Part shown: positions 1 to 9,703 of the stretch, in pieces | Position numbering within the stretch: the first letter of the stretch is position 1 | Layout of the letters: each line of letters begins with the position of its first letter | Assembly: GCA_963730585.1 (NCBI GenBank) | Contig: CAVSSL010000006.1 | Location: 372,001 to 436,000, forward strand | Direction: 5' to 3' | Length of the DNA: 64,000 nt | DNA from: Pedococcus_A sp963730585 | GTDB taxonomy: Bacteria > Actinomycetota > Actinomycetes > Actinomycetales > Dermatophilaceae | The notes under the pieces: model-generated | What the model saw: only the letters and a program-made list of their open reading frames with translations | Told to the model about the DNA's origin: nothing | Database searches by the model: none | Translations under genes and position numbers: made by a program

Positions 1-2
1 CG

Positions 3-554
3 CTCGTGAGTCTGGTCCGGCGCGCGGTCGCCGCCGGGGACGAGGTCGGCAAGACCAACAAGACCACCCTGCTGCTGACCATGAGCTACGACGACCTCAA
101 GGACCGCCTCGGGGCGGCGACGACGCTCGGCGGGCTGGACGCGGGCACGCACCTCGCCCCGGACACGGTGCGGCGGCTGTGCTGCGACGGCTCGGTCATC
201 CCGGTGGTGCTCGGCGCGAACAGCGAGGTCATGGACTGGGGGATCGAGAGACGGTTCTTCACCCCAGCCCAGGTCAGACGGCTCTGGCTCCGCGACGGCG
301 GGTGCACCTACCCCGGTTGTGATGCCCCGCCGCAGTGGACCGACGCTCATCACCTGGTCCACTGGGCAGACCTCGGCCCCTCAGACCTCGACAACGGCGC
401 GCTCCTCTGCGAGCGGCACCACACGATCGTGCACACCCGCCGCCTCGCCGGCCGGGTCGTACGCGGCCCCCTGGGTGACCGGGTCGAGTGGGACCTCACC
501 CGAGGGTCCTACGACGAGCTGTTGGCCAGGCGAGCGGCTCAGGAGCCAGCGTGA
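3..554 (+). CDS. HNH endonuclease domain protein, 3' part (DUF222/13E12 family)
   Basis: C-terminal portion of a DUF222-HNH protein; the reading frame is open to the left edge, so the N-terminal DUF222 region lies outside the window (family members are usually about 400-500 residues, here about 183 are visible). The HNH core is clear: a CTYPGCD zinc knuckle, then DAHHLVHW and later LCERHH, which supply the paired cysteines and the histidines of the beta-beta-alpha-metal fold. These proteins are multi-copy in actinobacterial genomes and lie near mobile or repeated DNA; the biological role is not established. The gene ends just before a strong hairpin and is convergent with the LCP gene. Family assignment is firm, function is not. 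Confidence 0.85.
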   Translation, partial: LVSLVRRAVAAGDEVGKTNKTTLLLTMSYDDLKDRLGAATTLGGLDAGTHLAPDTVRRLCCDGSVIPVVLGANSEVMDWGIERRFFTPAQVRRLWLRDGGCTYPGCDAPPQWTDAHHLVHWADLGPSDLDNGALLCERHHTIVHTRRLAGRVVRGPLGDRVEWDLTRGSYDELLARRAAQEPA

Positions 555-648
555 CCCCGCCCCACACCCCGCCCACACCGGCGGGGCCACGGGCATGTCC
601 GTGCCGTCGCTCAGAGGTTGTCGGAAGGGACAGGGATCCGAACGCGCG

Positions 649-686
649 GGAGGGCGGTGTGCCGGCCACCCGGCATACCGCCCTCC
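649..686. terminator. Hairpin terminator between convergent genes, containing one GTATGCCG-family word
   Basis: A 17-bp stem (GGAGGGCGGTGTGCCGG at 649-665 against 670-686) with a 4-base loop. The only imperfection is position 659 against 676, a G-U pair in a plus-strand transcript but an A-C mismatch in a minus-strand one. The 3' arm contains CGGCATAC (671-678); the 5' arm is the same word with one base changed. No T-run follows. It lies between the HNH gene and the LCP gene and probably ends both. Confidence 0.75.
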
Positions 687-719
687 ATAACTCCTCGCGG
701 AGCGTGCGCGTTCGGGGCG

Positions 720-1940
720 TCAGCCGCCTGAGGGCTTGCCGTCGGTGCCGGGCGGCGGCTCCTCGAGCGGCTCGTCGTTGCGCAGCATGCTGAACAGCGC
801 CTTGGCCCGCTCGGTGTTCCACTTGACCGAGCTGCCGGCCTGGGTCTGGTAGTTCTCGCTCTGGATCGGCACGACGAGGCTCAGGCCCTCGTCGCGGGAG
901 ACCGCGCGGAGAGCGAGCATGACGCGACCGGCGTCGGTCATCGAGGTGTCCTCGCCGACGATGAGCCCCTTGGCCGCGGCGTGGCTGAACCCCCAGTAGC
1001 GGGTGGGCACCAGCACCGTGGACGGGGTCGCCGCCTTCTTCATGATCGCGCCGAGGAACTGGCGCTGCCGGTCCGCGCGGCCGATGTCGCCACGCGGGTC
1101 GGAGTAACGCGCCCGCACGTAGCCCAGGGCGTTCTTGCCGTCGAGCGTCTGGCAGCCCTTCTTCAGGTTGATGCCGGCCTTCGGGTCCTTCATGTTCGAC
1201 TTCACGCAGATGTTCACGCCGCCGAGGCTGTCGACGACACTGGCGAACCCGCCGAAGCCGATCTCGACGTAGCCGTCGATGTGCAGGTCGGTGACCTGCT
1301 CCACGGTCTGCACCAGCAGCTTCGGACCGCCGAACGCGAACGCCGCGTTGATCTTGTTGCTGTCCCGGCCGGGGATCGGCACGTAGGAGTCGCGCGGCAG
1401 GGAGATCAGAGCCGGCTTGCCGCCGCCTGCGGGCACGTGGACCAGGATGATCGAGTCGGTGCGCCGGCCGGCGGCCTTGCCGGTCGCGTACTCCTTGCGT
1501 TGCGCCGCGGTCAGGCCTTCGCGGCTGTCGGAGCCGACGAGCAGGTAGTTGTAGCCCTTGCCGCCGGCCGGTCGGTCACCCTTGGGGGCGGTGTCGACCT
1601 TGGTGACGGCGTTCCACGCGTGCCACGGGGTGTAGACCATGAAGGCGAGCCACGCGACGACCACGAGCACGACGACCCAGGGCCAGCGCCGCCGCCGACG
1701 GGGCCGTGCGTCCTCGGCCGAGCGGGCAGGACGCTGCCGACCGCCGCCGCCCTGGTGCGAGGGTCGCTCGGTCACCGGGAGCGGTCGGGTGCCACCGTCC
1801 GCCGGTCCGGCCGAGCCGCCCCGGCGGCCACGGCGGACGTCCACGGTGTAGACGTCGTCGTCCCCGGAGCTCGTGGCTGCGCCGCGCCCGCCCTGGGGGA
1901 GGGGGCGGGCGTCGTCCTGGCGCGTGTCGCGGGGCGTCAT
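720..1940 (-). CDS. LytR-CpsA-Psr (LCP) family cell-wall polymer transferase
   Basis: Predicted 406-residue membrane-anchored LCP protein; the family moves undecaprenyl-linked anionic polymers onto peptidoglycan outside the membrane. A proline/arginine/glycine-rich cytoplasmic tail (about residues 1-85) is followed by one transmembrane helix (WPWVVVLVVVAWLAFMVY, about 86-104) and the LCP domain from about 130: NYLLVGSDSRE, RRTDSIILVHVP, LISLPRDSYVPIPG and NKINAAFAFGG, carrying the Asp/Arg residues that bind the lipid pyrophosphate. The ATG at 1940 is preferred over an in-frame GTG at 1991, because the extra residues look non-coding and the ATG has a GAGG about 11 bases upstream. It is divergent from a second LCP gene. 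Role in teichoic-acid attachment is inferred from family and neighbours. Confidence 0.9.
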   Translation of the reverse strand: MTPRDTRQDDARPLPQGGRGAATSSGDDDVYTVDVRRGRRGGSAGPADGGTRPLPVTERPSHQGGGGRQRPARSAEDARPRRRRRWPWVVVLVVVAWLAFMVYTPWHAWNAVTKVDTAPKGDRPAGGKGYNYLLVGSDSREGLTAAQRKEYATGKAAGRRTDSIILVHVPAGGGKPALISLPRDSYVPIPGRDSNKINAAFAFGGPKLLVQTVEQVTDLHIDGYVEIGFGGFASVVDSLGGVNICVKSNMKDPKAGINLKKGCQTLDGKNALGYVRARYSDPRGDIGRADRQRQFLGAIMKKAATPSTVLVPTRYWGFSHAAAKGLIVGEDTSMTDAGRVMLALRAVSRDEGLSLVVPIQSENYQTQAGSSVKWNTERAKALFSMLRNDEPLEEPPPGTDGKPSGG

Positions 1941-2055
1941 GCCGACATGATCCTCTGCCGCCCGCTTCTGGCCAAAAAGGACGCACCGCACCAGACCCGG
2001 AAAGACCCGCGCGCCTCAGAAGTCTCAGGCGTCCCATCCTTGATACTGAGCGACC

Positions 2056-3606
2056 ATGAGCCGACCCCCCGCAGCGCCGGAGCTCGACGACGAGGTGAGC
2101 GTCTACGTGTCGGGTCGGCCGGACCGCCGGCTCGCCGACCCGGAGACCATGGGGCCCCGGATGCGCCGGCGACGCGCCTTCTCCCTGGTGCTGCTCACCC
2201 TGGCCTTCCCCGGCAGCGCCCAGCTGGCCACCGGCAACCGCACGCTGGGCCGGGTCGCGGTGCGCTGCTGGCTCGTGCTGTGGGCCCTGGCCCTGCTCTC
2301 CGGCCTGCTGTTCCTCGTGCAGCGCACCTGGTTCCTCGGGCTCTTCGGCCGCTCCTGGTTCCTGACCGGCCTCCAGTGGGGCCTGCTCGCGTTCGCCGCC
2401 CTGTGGGCCGTCCTCTTCCTCGACGCCTGGCGGCTGGGACAGCCCGGGCGCCTGGTCATCCAGGCCCGCCGCTGGCTGACCGGCCTGACCGCCGGCCTGC
2501 TCGTGGTGACCTCCGGTGGGCTCGTCTACGCCGCCAGCAACGTCGCCGCCGGCAAGGACGCCCTCAACTCGCTGTTCAGTGGCAACCGGGCGGTCGAGGC
2601 CTCGAAGGGTCGCTACAACGTCCTGCTGCTCGGCGCCGACACCGGGAAGTCGCGGGTCGGCACCCGGCCCGACAGCATCCAGCTGGCCAGCATCGACGCG
2701 CAGACCGGCCGAGCGGTGATGTTCGGCTTCTCCCGCGACATGGAGAACATCAACTTCCGCCAGGGCTCGGTCATGCAGCGGCTCATGCCGGAAGGGTGGA
2801 ACTGCGGCGACGAGTGCCTGCTGAACGGCATCTACACCTGGGCCGAGAACCACCGCGCGCAGTTCCCGCCGGGCACCGAGAACCCGGGGGTGCTCGCCAC
2901 GCGCGAGGCCATCGAGGCGGTCAGCGGCCTCGACGTCCACTACTACGTCATGGTCGACCTCAAGGGCTTCCAGCGGATGGTCGACGCGGTGGGTGGCCTC
3001 GACATCACGGTGCAGCGGCGCACCCCGATCGGCGGCGGCACGTCGCGCATCAGCGGCTGGATCGAGCCGGGCCAGCAGCACCTCGACGGTTTCCACGCCC
3101 TCTGGTACGCCCGCTCCCGCCAGGGCTCGACCAACTACGAGCGGATGGCCCGCCAGCGCTGTGTCATGACCGCGCTCGTCGACCAGGTCGACCCCCAGAC
3201 CGTGCTGACCCGCTTCCAGAAGATCGCCGCGGCCAGCACCGGCATGGTGCACACCGACCTGCCGCAGTCCGAGCTCGGCTACTTCGCCGAGCTGGCCATG
3301 AAGACCCGCTCGCAGAAGATCAAGAGCGTCAACTTCGTCCCGCCGCTCATCAAGCCGTGGGACTACGACGCCGCCTTCGTCCGCCAGCAGGTCGCGGCCA
3401 CCATCGCCGCCTCCGAGGGGAGCAGGGAGAAGCCGAAGAAGGCGGCCACGACCGCACCCCGCTCCTCGGCAGGCGGCTCCAGGACGACATCCTCGACGAC
3501 GAAGGCGAAGCCCGCGACCAAGCGGTCGACAGGGCCACAGACCCCGGCGCAGCCCGGTGGGCAGGCGGCAGAGGCCGACCTGGCTTCCGTATGCTCCGCC
3601 ACATGA
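2056..3606 (+). CDS. LCP family protein with multi-spanning membrane N-terminus
   Basis: 516 residues. Unlike the single-pass LCP protein next door, it begins with about four hydrophobic segments (roughly residues 35-165) before the extracellular LCP domain, where RYNVLLLGADTGKSRVGTRP, DSIQLASID, GFSRDMENI and LLNGIYTWAENH form the phosphopolyprenyl pocket. The tail after about residue 455 is Lys/Ala/Thr/Pro-rich and disordered, like a wall-spanning linker. Family knowledge suggests transfer of a glycopolymer to peptidoglycan. The stop codon overlaps the start of the next glycosyltransferase (ATGA), so the two are co-transcribed; the promoter must lie in the short gap shared with the divergent LCP gene. 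Confidence 0.9.
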   Translation: MSRPPAAPELDDEVSVYVSGRPDRRLADPETMGPRMRRRRAFSLVLLTLAFPGSAQLATGNRTLGRVAVRCWLVLWALALLSGLLFLVQRTWFLGLFGRSWFLTGLQWGLLAFAALWAVLFLDAWRLGQPGRLVIQARRWLTGLTAGLLVVTSGGLVYAASNVAAGKDALNSLFSGNRAVEASKGRYNVLLLGADTGKSRVGTRPDSIQLASIDAQTGRAVMFGFSRDMENINFRQGSVMQRLMPEGWNCGDECLLNGIYTWAENHRAQFPPGTENPGVLATREAIEAVSGLDVHYYVMVDLKGFQRMVDAVGGLDITVQRRTPIGGGTSRISGWIEPGQQHLDGFHALWYARSRQGSTNYERMARQRCVMTALVDQVDPQTVLTRFQKIAAASTGMVHTDLPQSELGYFAELAMKTRSQKIKSVNFVPPLIKPWDYDAAFVRQQVAATIAASEGSREKPKKAATTAPRSSAGGSRTTSSTTKAKPATKRSTGPQTPAQPGGQAAEADLASVCSAT

Positions 3607-4643
3607 GCTCTGCCGGCAGCCCGAACCCCCAGACTGCCCCGTCCGTCGGCGTGGTGATGCCGATCCTCAACGAGGAGCGCCACCTCGAGGAGGCCGTCGC
3701 GGCTGTCCTCGACCAGCGGTATGCCGGGTCCGTCACCGTCGTCCTCGCGCTCGGTCCCAGCACGGACCGGACCGACGAGATCGCCGCTGACCTCGCCGGG
3801 CGGGAGCCGCGGGTGCGCACCGTCCGCAACCCCTCCGGGCGGACGCCGGAGGCGCTCAACGCCGCCCTTGAGGCGCTGCCCGACGACGTGGAGGTCGTGG
3901 TCCGCGTCGACGGCCACGGCATCCTCGAGCCCGACTACGTGCGCACGGCGTGCGAGCTGCTCGAGCAGACCGGCGCCGCCAACGTCGGTGGCGTGATGCA
4001 CGCCGAAGGTGTCACCACCTTCGAACGCGCCGTCGCGGCGGCCATGACCTCCCGGCTCGGCGTGGGCAACGCCGCCTTCCACACCGGTGGGGCGTCCGGT
4101 CCCGCAGACACCGTCTACCTCGGGGTGTTCCGCCGTGAGTGGCTGCGCCGCCTGGGCGGCTACGACGAGCGCTTCACCCGCGCCCAGGACTGGGAGCTCA
4201 ACCACCGGATCCGCCAAGCGGGTGGCCTGGTCTGGTTCTCGCCGGAGCTGCGCGTCACCTACCGGCCGCGCCCGACGCTCGCCACCCTGGCCCGGCAGTA
4301 CCGCGACTACGGCCGCTGGCGCCGGGTCGTGGCCCGGGAGCACCGCGGCACCATCAACCTGCGCTACCTGGCGGCGCCGACGGCCCTCGTGCTGGTCGCG
4401 GGCGGTGCGGTCGCCGGGTTCCTGTGGGCGCCGGCCTGGGTGCTGCCCGCCGGCTACCTCTCGGTGACGACCGTGGGCGGCCTGGCCATGAAGGGCCAGC
4501 TGGGCTGGCGCGAACGTCTTCTCGAGACGGTCGTGCTCCCGACCATGCACCTCAGCTGGGGCTGGGGCTTCCTGAGCAGCCCGCGCGACCTGATGCCCGA
4601 GCTCGACCACGAGCACCCCGCGCCGCAGGAGAGCCCCGCGTGA
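3603..4643 (+). CDS. Family 2 glycosyltransferase with C-terminal membrane segments
   Basis: 346 residues; starts on an ATG overlapping the LCP stop by 4 bases. The GT-A fold is shown by VGVVMPILNEERHLEEAVAA at the N-terminus, the acidic nucleotide-sugar motif VVVRVDGHG (about residue 98), an acceptor-loop motif GGASGP, and GGYDERFTRAQDWELNHRIR, the catalytic-base/QxxRW-like region. Two hydrophobic stretches near residues 260-300 put it at the inner face of the membrane. Similar proteins (ExoA-like) extend lipid-linked polysaccharides. The next GT starts with a GTGA overlap, so the three genes form one unit. The sugar and acceptor cannot be read from sequence. Confidence 0.88.
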   Translation: MSSAGSPNPQTAPSVGVVMPILNEERHLEEAVAAVLDQRYAGSVTVVLALGPSTDRTDEIAADLAGREPRVRTVRNPSGRTPEALNAALEALPDDVEVVVRVDGHGILEPDYVRTACELLEQTGAANVGGVMHAEGVTTFERAVAAAMTSRLGVGNAAFHTGGASGPADTVYLGVFRREWLRRLGGYDERFTRAQDWELNHRIRQAGGLVWFSPELRVTYRPRPTLATLARQYRDYGRWRRVVAREHRGTINLRYLAAPTALVLVAGGAVAGFLWAPAWVLPAGYLSVTTVGGLAMKGQLGWRERLLETVVLPTMHLSWGWGFLSSPRDLMPELDHEHPAPQESPA

Positions 4644-5515
4644 GTGCAGGCCCTGCGCCCACGCTCAGCTGCGTCGTGCTCACCCGTGGTGACCGGCCCG
4701 CCGAGCTGGCCCGGGCTCTGGACAGCGTCCGCAGCCAGCAGGGCGACCCCGTGCAGACCGTGGTGGTCGGCAACGGCGTGGAGCTGACCGGCCTGCCCGA
4801 CTGGGTCGACGTGCTCGCCCTGCCGGAGAACGCCGGCATCCCGGCCGGCCGGAACGCCGGGGTGGCCCGCACCACCGGCGACGTGGTGCTCTTCCTCGAC
4901 GACGACGGGTGGCTGCCCGAGACCGGCACCGCCGACCGGCTCCGGGCCGCCTTCGCCGCCGAACCCCGGCTGGGCGTGGTCTCGCTGCGCATCGTCGACC
5001 CCGAGTCGGGGAGCACCCAGCGCCGCCACGTCCCGCGGCTGCGCGCCGGCGACCCGCACCGCTCCTCGCTCGTGACGACGTTCCTCGGGGGAGCCAGCGC
5101 CGTGCGGCGGGTCTCCTTCGACGAGGCCGGCGGCCTGCCCGACGCCTTCTTCTTCGCCCACGAGGAGACCGACCTCGCCTGGCGCGTGCTCGACCGCGGG
5201 TGGGACATCCGCTACGACGCCGACGCGCCCATGTGCCACCCGGCCACCTCACCGGCCCGGCACGACGTCTACTACCGGTTCAACGCCCGCAACCGGGTGT
5301 GGCTGGCCCGACGCAACCTGCCGGTGCCGCTGGTACCGCTCTACCTCGGTGTCTGGACCGCGCTCATGGTGCTGCGCAACCGCGACGCGCACGCCCTGCG
5401 GACCTGGGGGAGGGGCTTCGTCGAGGGCTGGCGGACCGACCCCGGACCGCGTCGCCCGATGCGCTGGCGCACCGTGTGGCGGATGACCCGCCTGGGGCGG
5501 CCACCCGTCGTCTAG
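4640..5515 (+). CDS. Family 2 glycosyltransferase (rhamnosyltransferase-like)
   Basis: 291 residues from a GTG that overlaps the previous stop (GTGA). The sequence opens LSCVVLTRGDRPAELARAL, followed by PENAGIPAGRNAGV and VLFLDDDGWLP, where the DDD triad is the metal/nucleotide-sugar site, then GGASAVRR and FFAHEETDLAWRVLDRG, the usual catalytic-base region of rhamnosyl/galactofuranosyl-transferase-like GT2 enzymes. It probably adds a sugar to the surface polymer or its linkage unit; specificity is inferred only. It is the last gene of the LCP-GT-GT operon. Its TAG stop is shared, as a CTAG palindrome, with the stop of the convergent polymerase gene. Confidence 0.86.
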   Translation: MSAGPAPTLSCVVLTRGDRPAELARALDSVRSQQGDPVQTVVVGNGVELTGLPDWVDVLALPENAGIPAGRNAGVARTTGDVVLFLDDDGWLPETGTADRLRAAFAAEPRLGVVSLRIVDPESGSTQRRHVPRLRAGDPHRSSLVTTFLGGASAVRRVSFDEAGGLPDAFFFAHEETDLAWRVLDRGWDIRYDADAPMCHPATSPARHDVYYRFNARNRVWLARRNLPVPLVPLYLGVWTALMVLRNRDAHALRTWGRGFVEGWRTDPGPRRPMRWRTVWRMTRLGRPPVV

Positions 5516-7452
5516 AAGGCGCTCGGCACCTGGCCGGCCTGCCGCACGAGCTCGTCGAGGGCGGCGGCGAAGCGCTGCGCGCCGGCCTCCGGCGGCGTGC
5601 CGAGCAGGTGCTCGCGCTCGAGCGACCGCTGCACCCGAGTGCGGTCCTGCCCGCTCTGGAGGTCGGCCAGCAAGGCGTCGAGCCCGGCAAGGTCGGGTCC
5701 GACGAGCAGGCCGGAGCGGCTGCTCGGGAAGCGGGCGGCGAACTCCAGCGGCTCCAGGTCCTCGGGGTTGGTGAGGGCGAGCGGGCGGTCGAGGGCCAGC
5801 CAGTCGGAGACGACGCTGGAGACGTCGGCGACCAGGGCGTCGCTCTGCTCGAAGCAGCTGTTCAGCCCGGGCCAGGCGCCCTCGACGACGCGGTGCGCCG
5901 ACGACGGGGCCGAGCCCCAGAAGTCGGCAGCGGCGTCCGGGCCCCGCCGTGCCTCGCCGGCCAGCTCGCCCCGCGCGGCGGCGGCCATGAGGGCCAGCCC
6001 GTCGACCTCGGTGGGAGCGCTCGAGGCAGCCGGGTCGGCGTCGCGGTGCACCTGGGCGCCGGCCTCCTCGAGCAGGGCCACGACCTCCTGGTGGGCCCGG
6101 CGCACGTTCGCGTCACGGGTGCCCGTGAGCGGGTGCGGTCGGTAGAGGACGCGGATGCCGGGGGTGCCGAGCAGCCGGCGCACGAGGGCCACCCCGAGGT
6201 GGGGGAGCGACGAGTGGAAGGGCTCGTCGCCCCAGCCCTCCCAGGTCGGGGCGTACAGCACGGTCGCGGGCTCCCCGGGCAACGGGCTGCGGTGCGGCGC
6301 GGGCACGGCCTGCGGCCGGCCCACGAGGCGGATCCGGTCGGTCACCAGCGCGGTCTCCCACCCGGCATACCGCTCGGCGCCCGCAGGTCCCGCCACCCAG
6401 ATCTCGTCGTAGACCTTGGTGAACGGGCTGCGGCTGCTGGCCTTGTCGCTGTCGCCGTGGCCGATGAAGGCCGTGCGCATGCCGCCCTTGCGGATGAGGT
6501 GGATGTTGGTGGCGGCGTTGGAGACGAACAGGGCGCCCCGCACCGTCGAGAGGTCGAAGGCCACGAGCGCCGTTCCGGCGGGGATGCACACCACCGGCAG
6601 CGTGGTCGGGCGCAGCATGCGCAGCGCCTCGCGGTCGCGCAGCACGACGAGCGTCCGGTGGCCGCTCGTCTCGAAGGTGGGCAGCCACATCTCCAGCTGG
6701 TAGAGCGCGTCGGCGGTGCCGCCGTAGTAGAGGACCAGCTCGGGGGCGAGCTCCGTCACCGCGTCCTGGACCGCCTCGGGGACGCGCGACCGGGGACGGG
6801 CGCGTCGGGTCTCGGCGGCGGCCACCAGCGACCACGCCACGAGGCAGAGGGCGCCCACCGCGGCGGCGCCGGCAGCCGTCGCGCCGAGCCAGGAGGGCAG
6901 CACCCCGCCGGCCGCCAGCGCCGGCACCACGAGCAGCACCAGCACGGCAGGCCACAGCAGTCTCGCCCGGTGGTGGAGCAGGGCGTGCGGCTCGCGGGGG
7001 AGGGTGAGGTCGCGCAGCGCCAGGCCGCGGCTGAGCACCGGGCTCTTGCGCAGGTACTCCACGACCTGGGCCAGGCCCTCGACGGCGCCACCGCTGAGGC
7101 CGACGACCGCGGCGCAGACGACGACGAGGACGTCGAGGGAGGTGTCCGGTCCGGAGAGCCGGGCCTCGAGGGCACCGAGCGCCGCCGCACCGATCGCCCA
7201 GCGCCACGGCAGGCCGAGCTGGACGCGGGCCAGCGCCCACGCGCTCAGCGGCGCCAGGCGACAGACGGCCAACTCGGCCGCGACCACGAGCAGGGCGAAG
7301 AGCGCGAACAGCGGGGCGCTGGGGACGACCACGGCGACGAACAGGCCGAGGTAGGCCAGCGCGAGGACCCCGGTGGCGACCAGCCCGGAGACGTCCGGCA
7401 CACCAGGCACCCGCTCGGTGCTGGTGAGGGAGATCCCGGCGGTCCTAGGCAT
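5512..7452 (-). CDS. CDP-glycerol glycerophosphotransferase-like polymerase (TagB/TagF type)
   Basis: 646 residues. The N-terminal third holds about five hydrophobic helices; the C-terminal half is a Glyphos_transf-type GT-B domain: AFIGHGDSDK with the catalytic-type histidine, EIWVAGPAGAERY, a short VGRPQ, YAPTWEGWGDEP, VLYRPHPLTGTRD and ALVADVSSVVSDWL. Family members transfer polyol phosphate from a CDP-polyol to a lipid-linked teichoic acid chain on the cytoplasmic face. It is one of three related genes in this locus (others at 12868 and 14673), which suggests separate priming and polymerising steps or a mixed polymer. It is downstream of the DUF6541 membrane gene on the same strand with a 150-base gap. 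Confidence 0.88.
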   Translation of the reverse strand: MPRTAGISLTSTERVPGVPDVSGLVATGVLALAYLGLFVAVVVPSAPLFALFALLVVAAELAVCRLAPLSAWALARVQLGLPWRWAIGAAALGALEARLSGPDTSLDVLVVVCAAVVGLSGGAVEGLAQVVEYLRKSPVLSRGLALRDLTLPREPHALLHHRARLLWPAVLVLLVVPALAAGGVLPSWLGATAAGAAAVGALCLVAWSLVAAAETRRARPRSRVPEAVQDAVTELAPELVLYYGGTADALYQLEMWLPTFETSGHRTLVVLRDREALRMLRPTTLPVVCIPAGTALVAFDLSTVRGALFVSNAATNIHLIRKGGMRTAFIGHGDSDKASSRSPFTKVYDEIWVAGPAGAERYAGWETALVTDRIRLVGRPQAVPAPHRSPLPGEPATVLYAPTWEGWGDEPFHSSLPHLGVALVRRLLGTPGIRVLYRPHPLTGTRDANVRRAHQEVVALLEEAGAQVHRDADPAASSAPTEVDGLALMAAAARGELAGEARRGPDAAADFWGSAPSSAHRVVEGAWPGLNSCFEQSDALVADVSSVVSDWLALDRPLALTNPEDLEPLEFAARFPSSRSGLLVGPDLAGLDALLADLQSGQDRTRVQRSLEREHLLGTPPEAGAQRFAAALDELVRQAGQVPSAF

Positions 7453-7602
7453 CGACAGCGCCTGCGCGGCCGGTGCGCGTCGTGTCTGCCATGGAGGGGT
7501 GCTGGTGCCTTCCGCAACGGGGGTGCGCCGGGCGCGGCGCAGGGTGAGGGTAGCGCATGGGGCTGAGGGGGGTCGGGGCCTCCGGAAAGCCTTGCGGTCT
7601 GG

Positions 7603-9547
7603 TCAGGATCCGGCGCAGTCGACGACCTTGTACAGCCGGTACGGCCCTGCCCCGGCGACGTACTCGAAGGCGGGGTAGAGGCTCACCCCCGGCAGGCCGG
7701 CATACGCCTTGTCGCGGCTCGGGCCGAAGTCTGGAGGAGGTGCCCCCGGTCAGCACGTGGGAGACGTGCTGGCGCCGGGCGGCGGCGCAGACCTCCGGGT
7801 CGCGGCCGATCTCGTCGAGCCGTCGGCCCAGCAGCTTGAGGTCGCCGTCGGCCATCGCCTTCTCGCTGGGGTAGAGCAGCCGCCGGCCGCTGACGAGGTA
7901 GAGGTAGGAGCCGCCGTTGTAGGGGTTCGCCGCGACCACGGCGTCCTGCGGGATCTTCCGGCCGAGCTCTCGCAGGGCCGTGAGCTCGTCCTGGGTGACC
8001 CACGCGCTCGCGGAGCGCTCGTTGAAGAAGTTGTCGAGCAGGTCGCGGTGCGCGCGGGTGTCGGCGCCCACGCTCACGACGAGGTATGCCGCGCAGACGG
8101 CCGCCGTCGCGGCCGCGGCTCCCATGGGGCGCCGGAGCCGGCGGCTGGACAGCCGCTGCAGGCCGTCGACGCCCGCCGCCAGTGCCGCAGCCACGAGCAG
8201 GGCGGCCGGCACGACCAGGAGCGCCGCGAGCCGTGGCGGGTTGTTGTACCAGGGCCAGGTGAGGGTGCGGGTGGCGTCGTCGTCCACGGCGGTGCTGAGC
8301 AGGTACAGCGCCGCCACGGCGAGGAAGCCGGCGACGACCCAGAGCTGGCGGGTGTGCCGCACGGCCACGACGACGAGGCCGCAGGCGACCAGCACCGCGG
8401 GGGCCCAGAGGTAGTCGAGGTTGCGCGGTGCGAACAGCACGACGTCGAGCAGCGCCTCCGACCAGGGCATCTCCGGGCCCGACGGGTTCGACTCCCGCAT
8501 CGACGCCGCCTGCGCGGTGGCCGCGGCCCAGCCCGCGGCGACGAGACCCGCCAGCACGACGGCGGCGACCACGGCGGCGGCCGAGCGGAGGGGGCGGTCG
8601 CGCAGCGCCCAGCCGCCCCGCAGCAGGGCGAAGACCGCGATGAGGACGCCGAGCACCGCCAGGGCGATGAGCGCGTTGGGGTGGGCGATCGCGAGCCCCG
8701 GCAGGCCGAGGGCGAGCAGGGCCAGGCCGTTCCAGCGGTCCGGGCCGCCTGCGAGCGCGACCACGGCGGCGAGCATGGCGGGGAGCAGCGCCTGGCCGAG
8801 CAGGTTGGGCCACAGCACGCCGTAGCCGAGGAACCAGTAGGGGAAGGCGGTGAACGCCACGCTGGCGACGGCGGCGGACAGCGTCACCGCCACGGTCGGG
8901 CCCAGCACCCGGCGGGCCAGCAGCATCAGGCCCAGCGGCCAGACGAGACCGGCGGTGACCAGGACCGTCGCCGAGACGCTCGTGACGACGGTGGCCCCGC
9001 TGAGCTGGGCGACCGTGGTGGCGACCGCGTGGAAGGCGGCGGGGTAGAAGCCGGTGCCCGTGCCGTTCGCGTAGCCGCCGGCGTCGAGGGAGGAGATGTC
9101 GCCGGTCTGGAGCATCCAGCGGGTCGTGCTCAGGTGGAAGACGGTGTCGGGGTGCTGCGGGAACGCGTCGGCGGACCGGGAGACGGAGACGAGCGTGGCC
9201 GCCACCCCGGCGAGGCCCACCGCGGCACCGACGAGCAGGGGCCAGAGCGGGCCGTCACCCGTGCGGGCGCGCAGCGCGGGCACCAGGCCGGCCACCGCGC
9301 ACACCGCCCAGAGCGCCACGGCCGACAGGGTGAGGGTGGCCAGGCCCCAGCGGGCGCCGGCGAGGTCAGTCGCGACACCGCCGAGGGAGATGGCCGTCAC
9401 GGTCAGCACCGGGCCGCTGGCCAGGGCGGTGGACGGCCGGCAGCGCAGCAGCAGGGCGGCCACGACGCCGGGGACGAACAGCACCAGCAGGGCGACGCCG
9501 ATGGTGGGCAGGGCCTCCAGCCAGCTGGTGTCGGCGACCCCCCTCAT
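7603..9547 (-). CDS. DUF6541-type polytopic membrane protein, frameshifted near its 3' end
   Basis: About 647 residues when one base is removed near 7731-7733. It has a dozen or so hydrophobic segments and a GT-C-like layout with an acidic residue in an early loop (DAFPQHPDTVFHLSTTRWML), typical of DUF6541 proteins found with polysaccharide genes, so a lipid-linked sugar transferase role is plausible but unproven. Without correction the frame turns into an Arg-rich tail and runs into the next gene. After the shift the other frame gives DFGPSRDKAYAGLPGVS and ends GPYRLYKVVDCAGS, then TGA at 7603-7605, a natural end. The ATG at 9547 opens MRGVADTSWLEALPTIG just before the first helix. Confidence 0.8.
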
Positions 9548-9703
9548 GCGCCCCTCACCGGGAGGGCATCCTGGTGCGGGGAGTCACCAGTGGGCGCTCG
9601 GCAGTCGTCGGCGTCCCGTGCAGCATGACCGGCAGCATAACGAGCCGTCGCTGCCCTGCCGCGCCCGGCGGAGGGGCGGGGTGAACCGGGTAGTGTCTGG
9701 GCG

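Noticed and set aside
981..3600. Very long open frames opposite or out of frame with the LCP genes
   Set aside because: They are Arg/Pro/Ala-rich shadows caused by high GC. The true frames carry LCP motifs and helices.
7445..7602. Extra C-terminal 53 residues of the DUF6541 protein
   Set aside because: They come from reading past a one-base shift; the correct frame ends at 7603 with a conserved-looking C-terminus.
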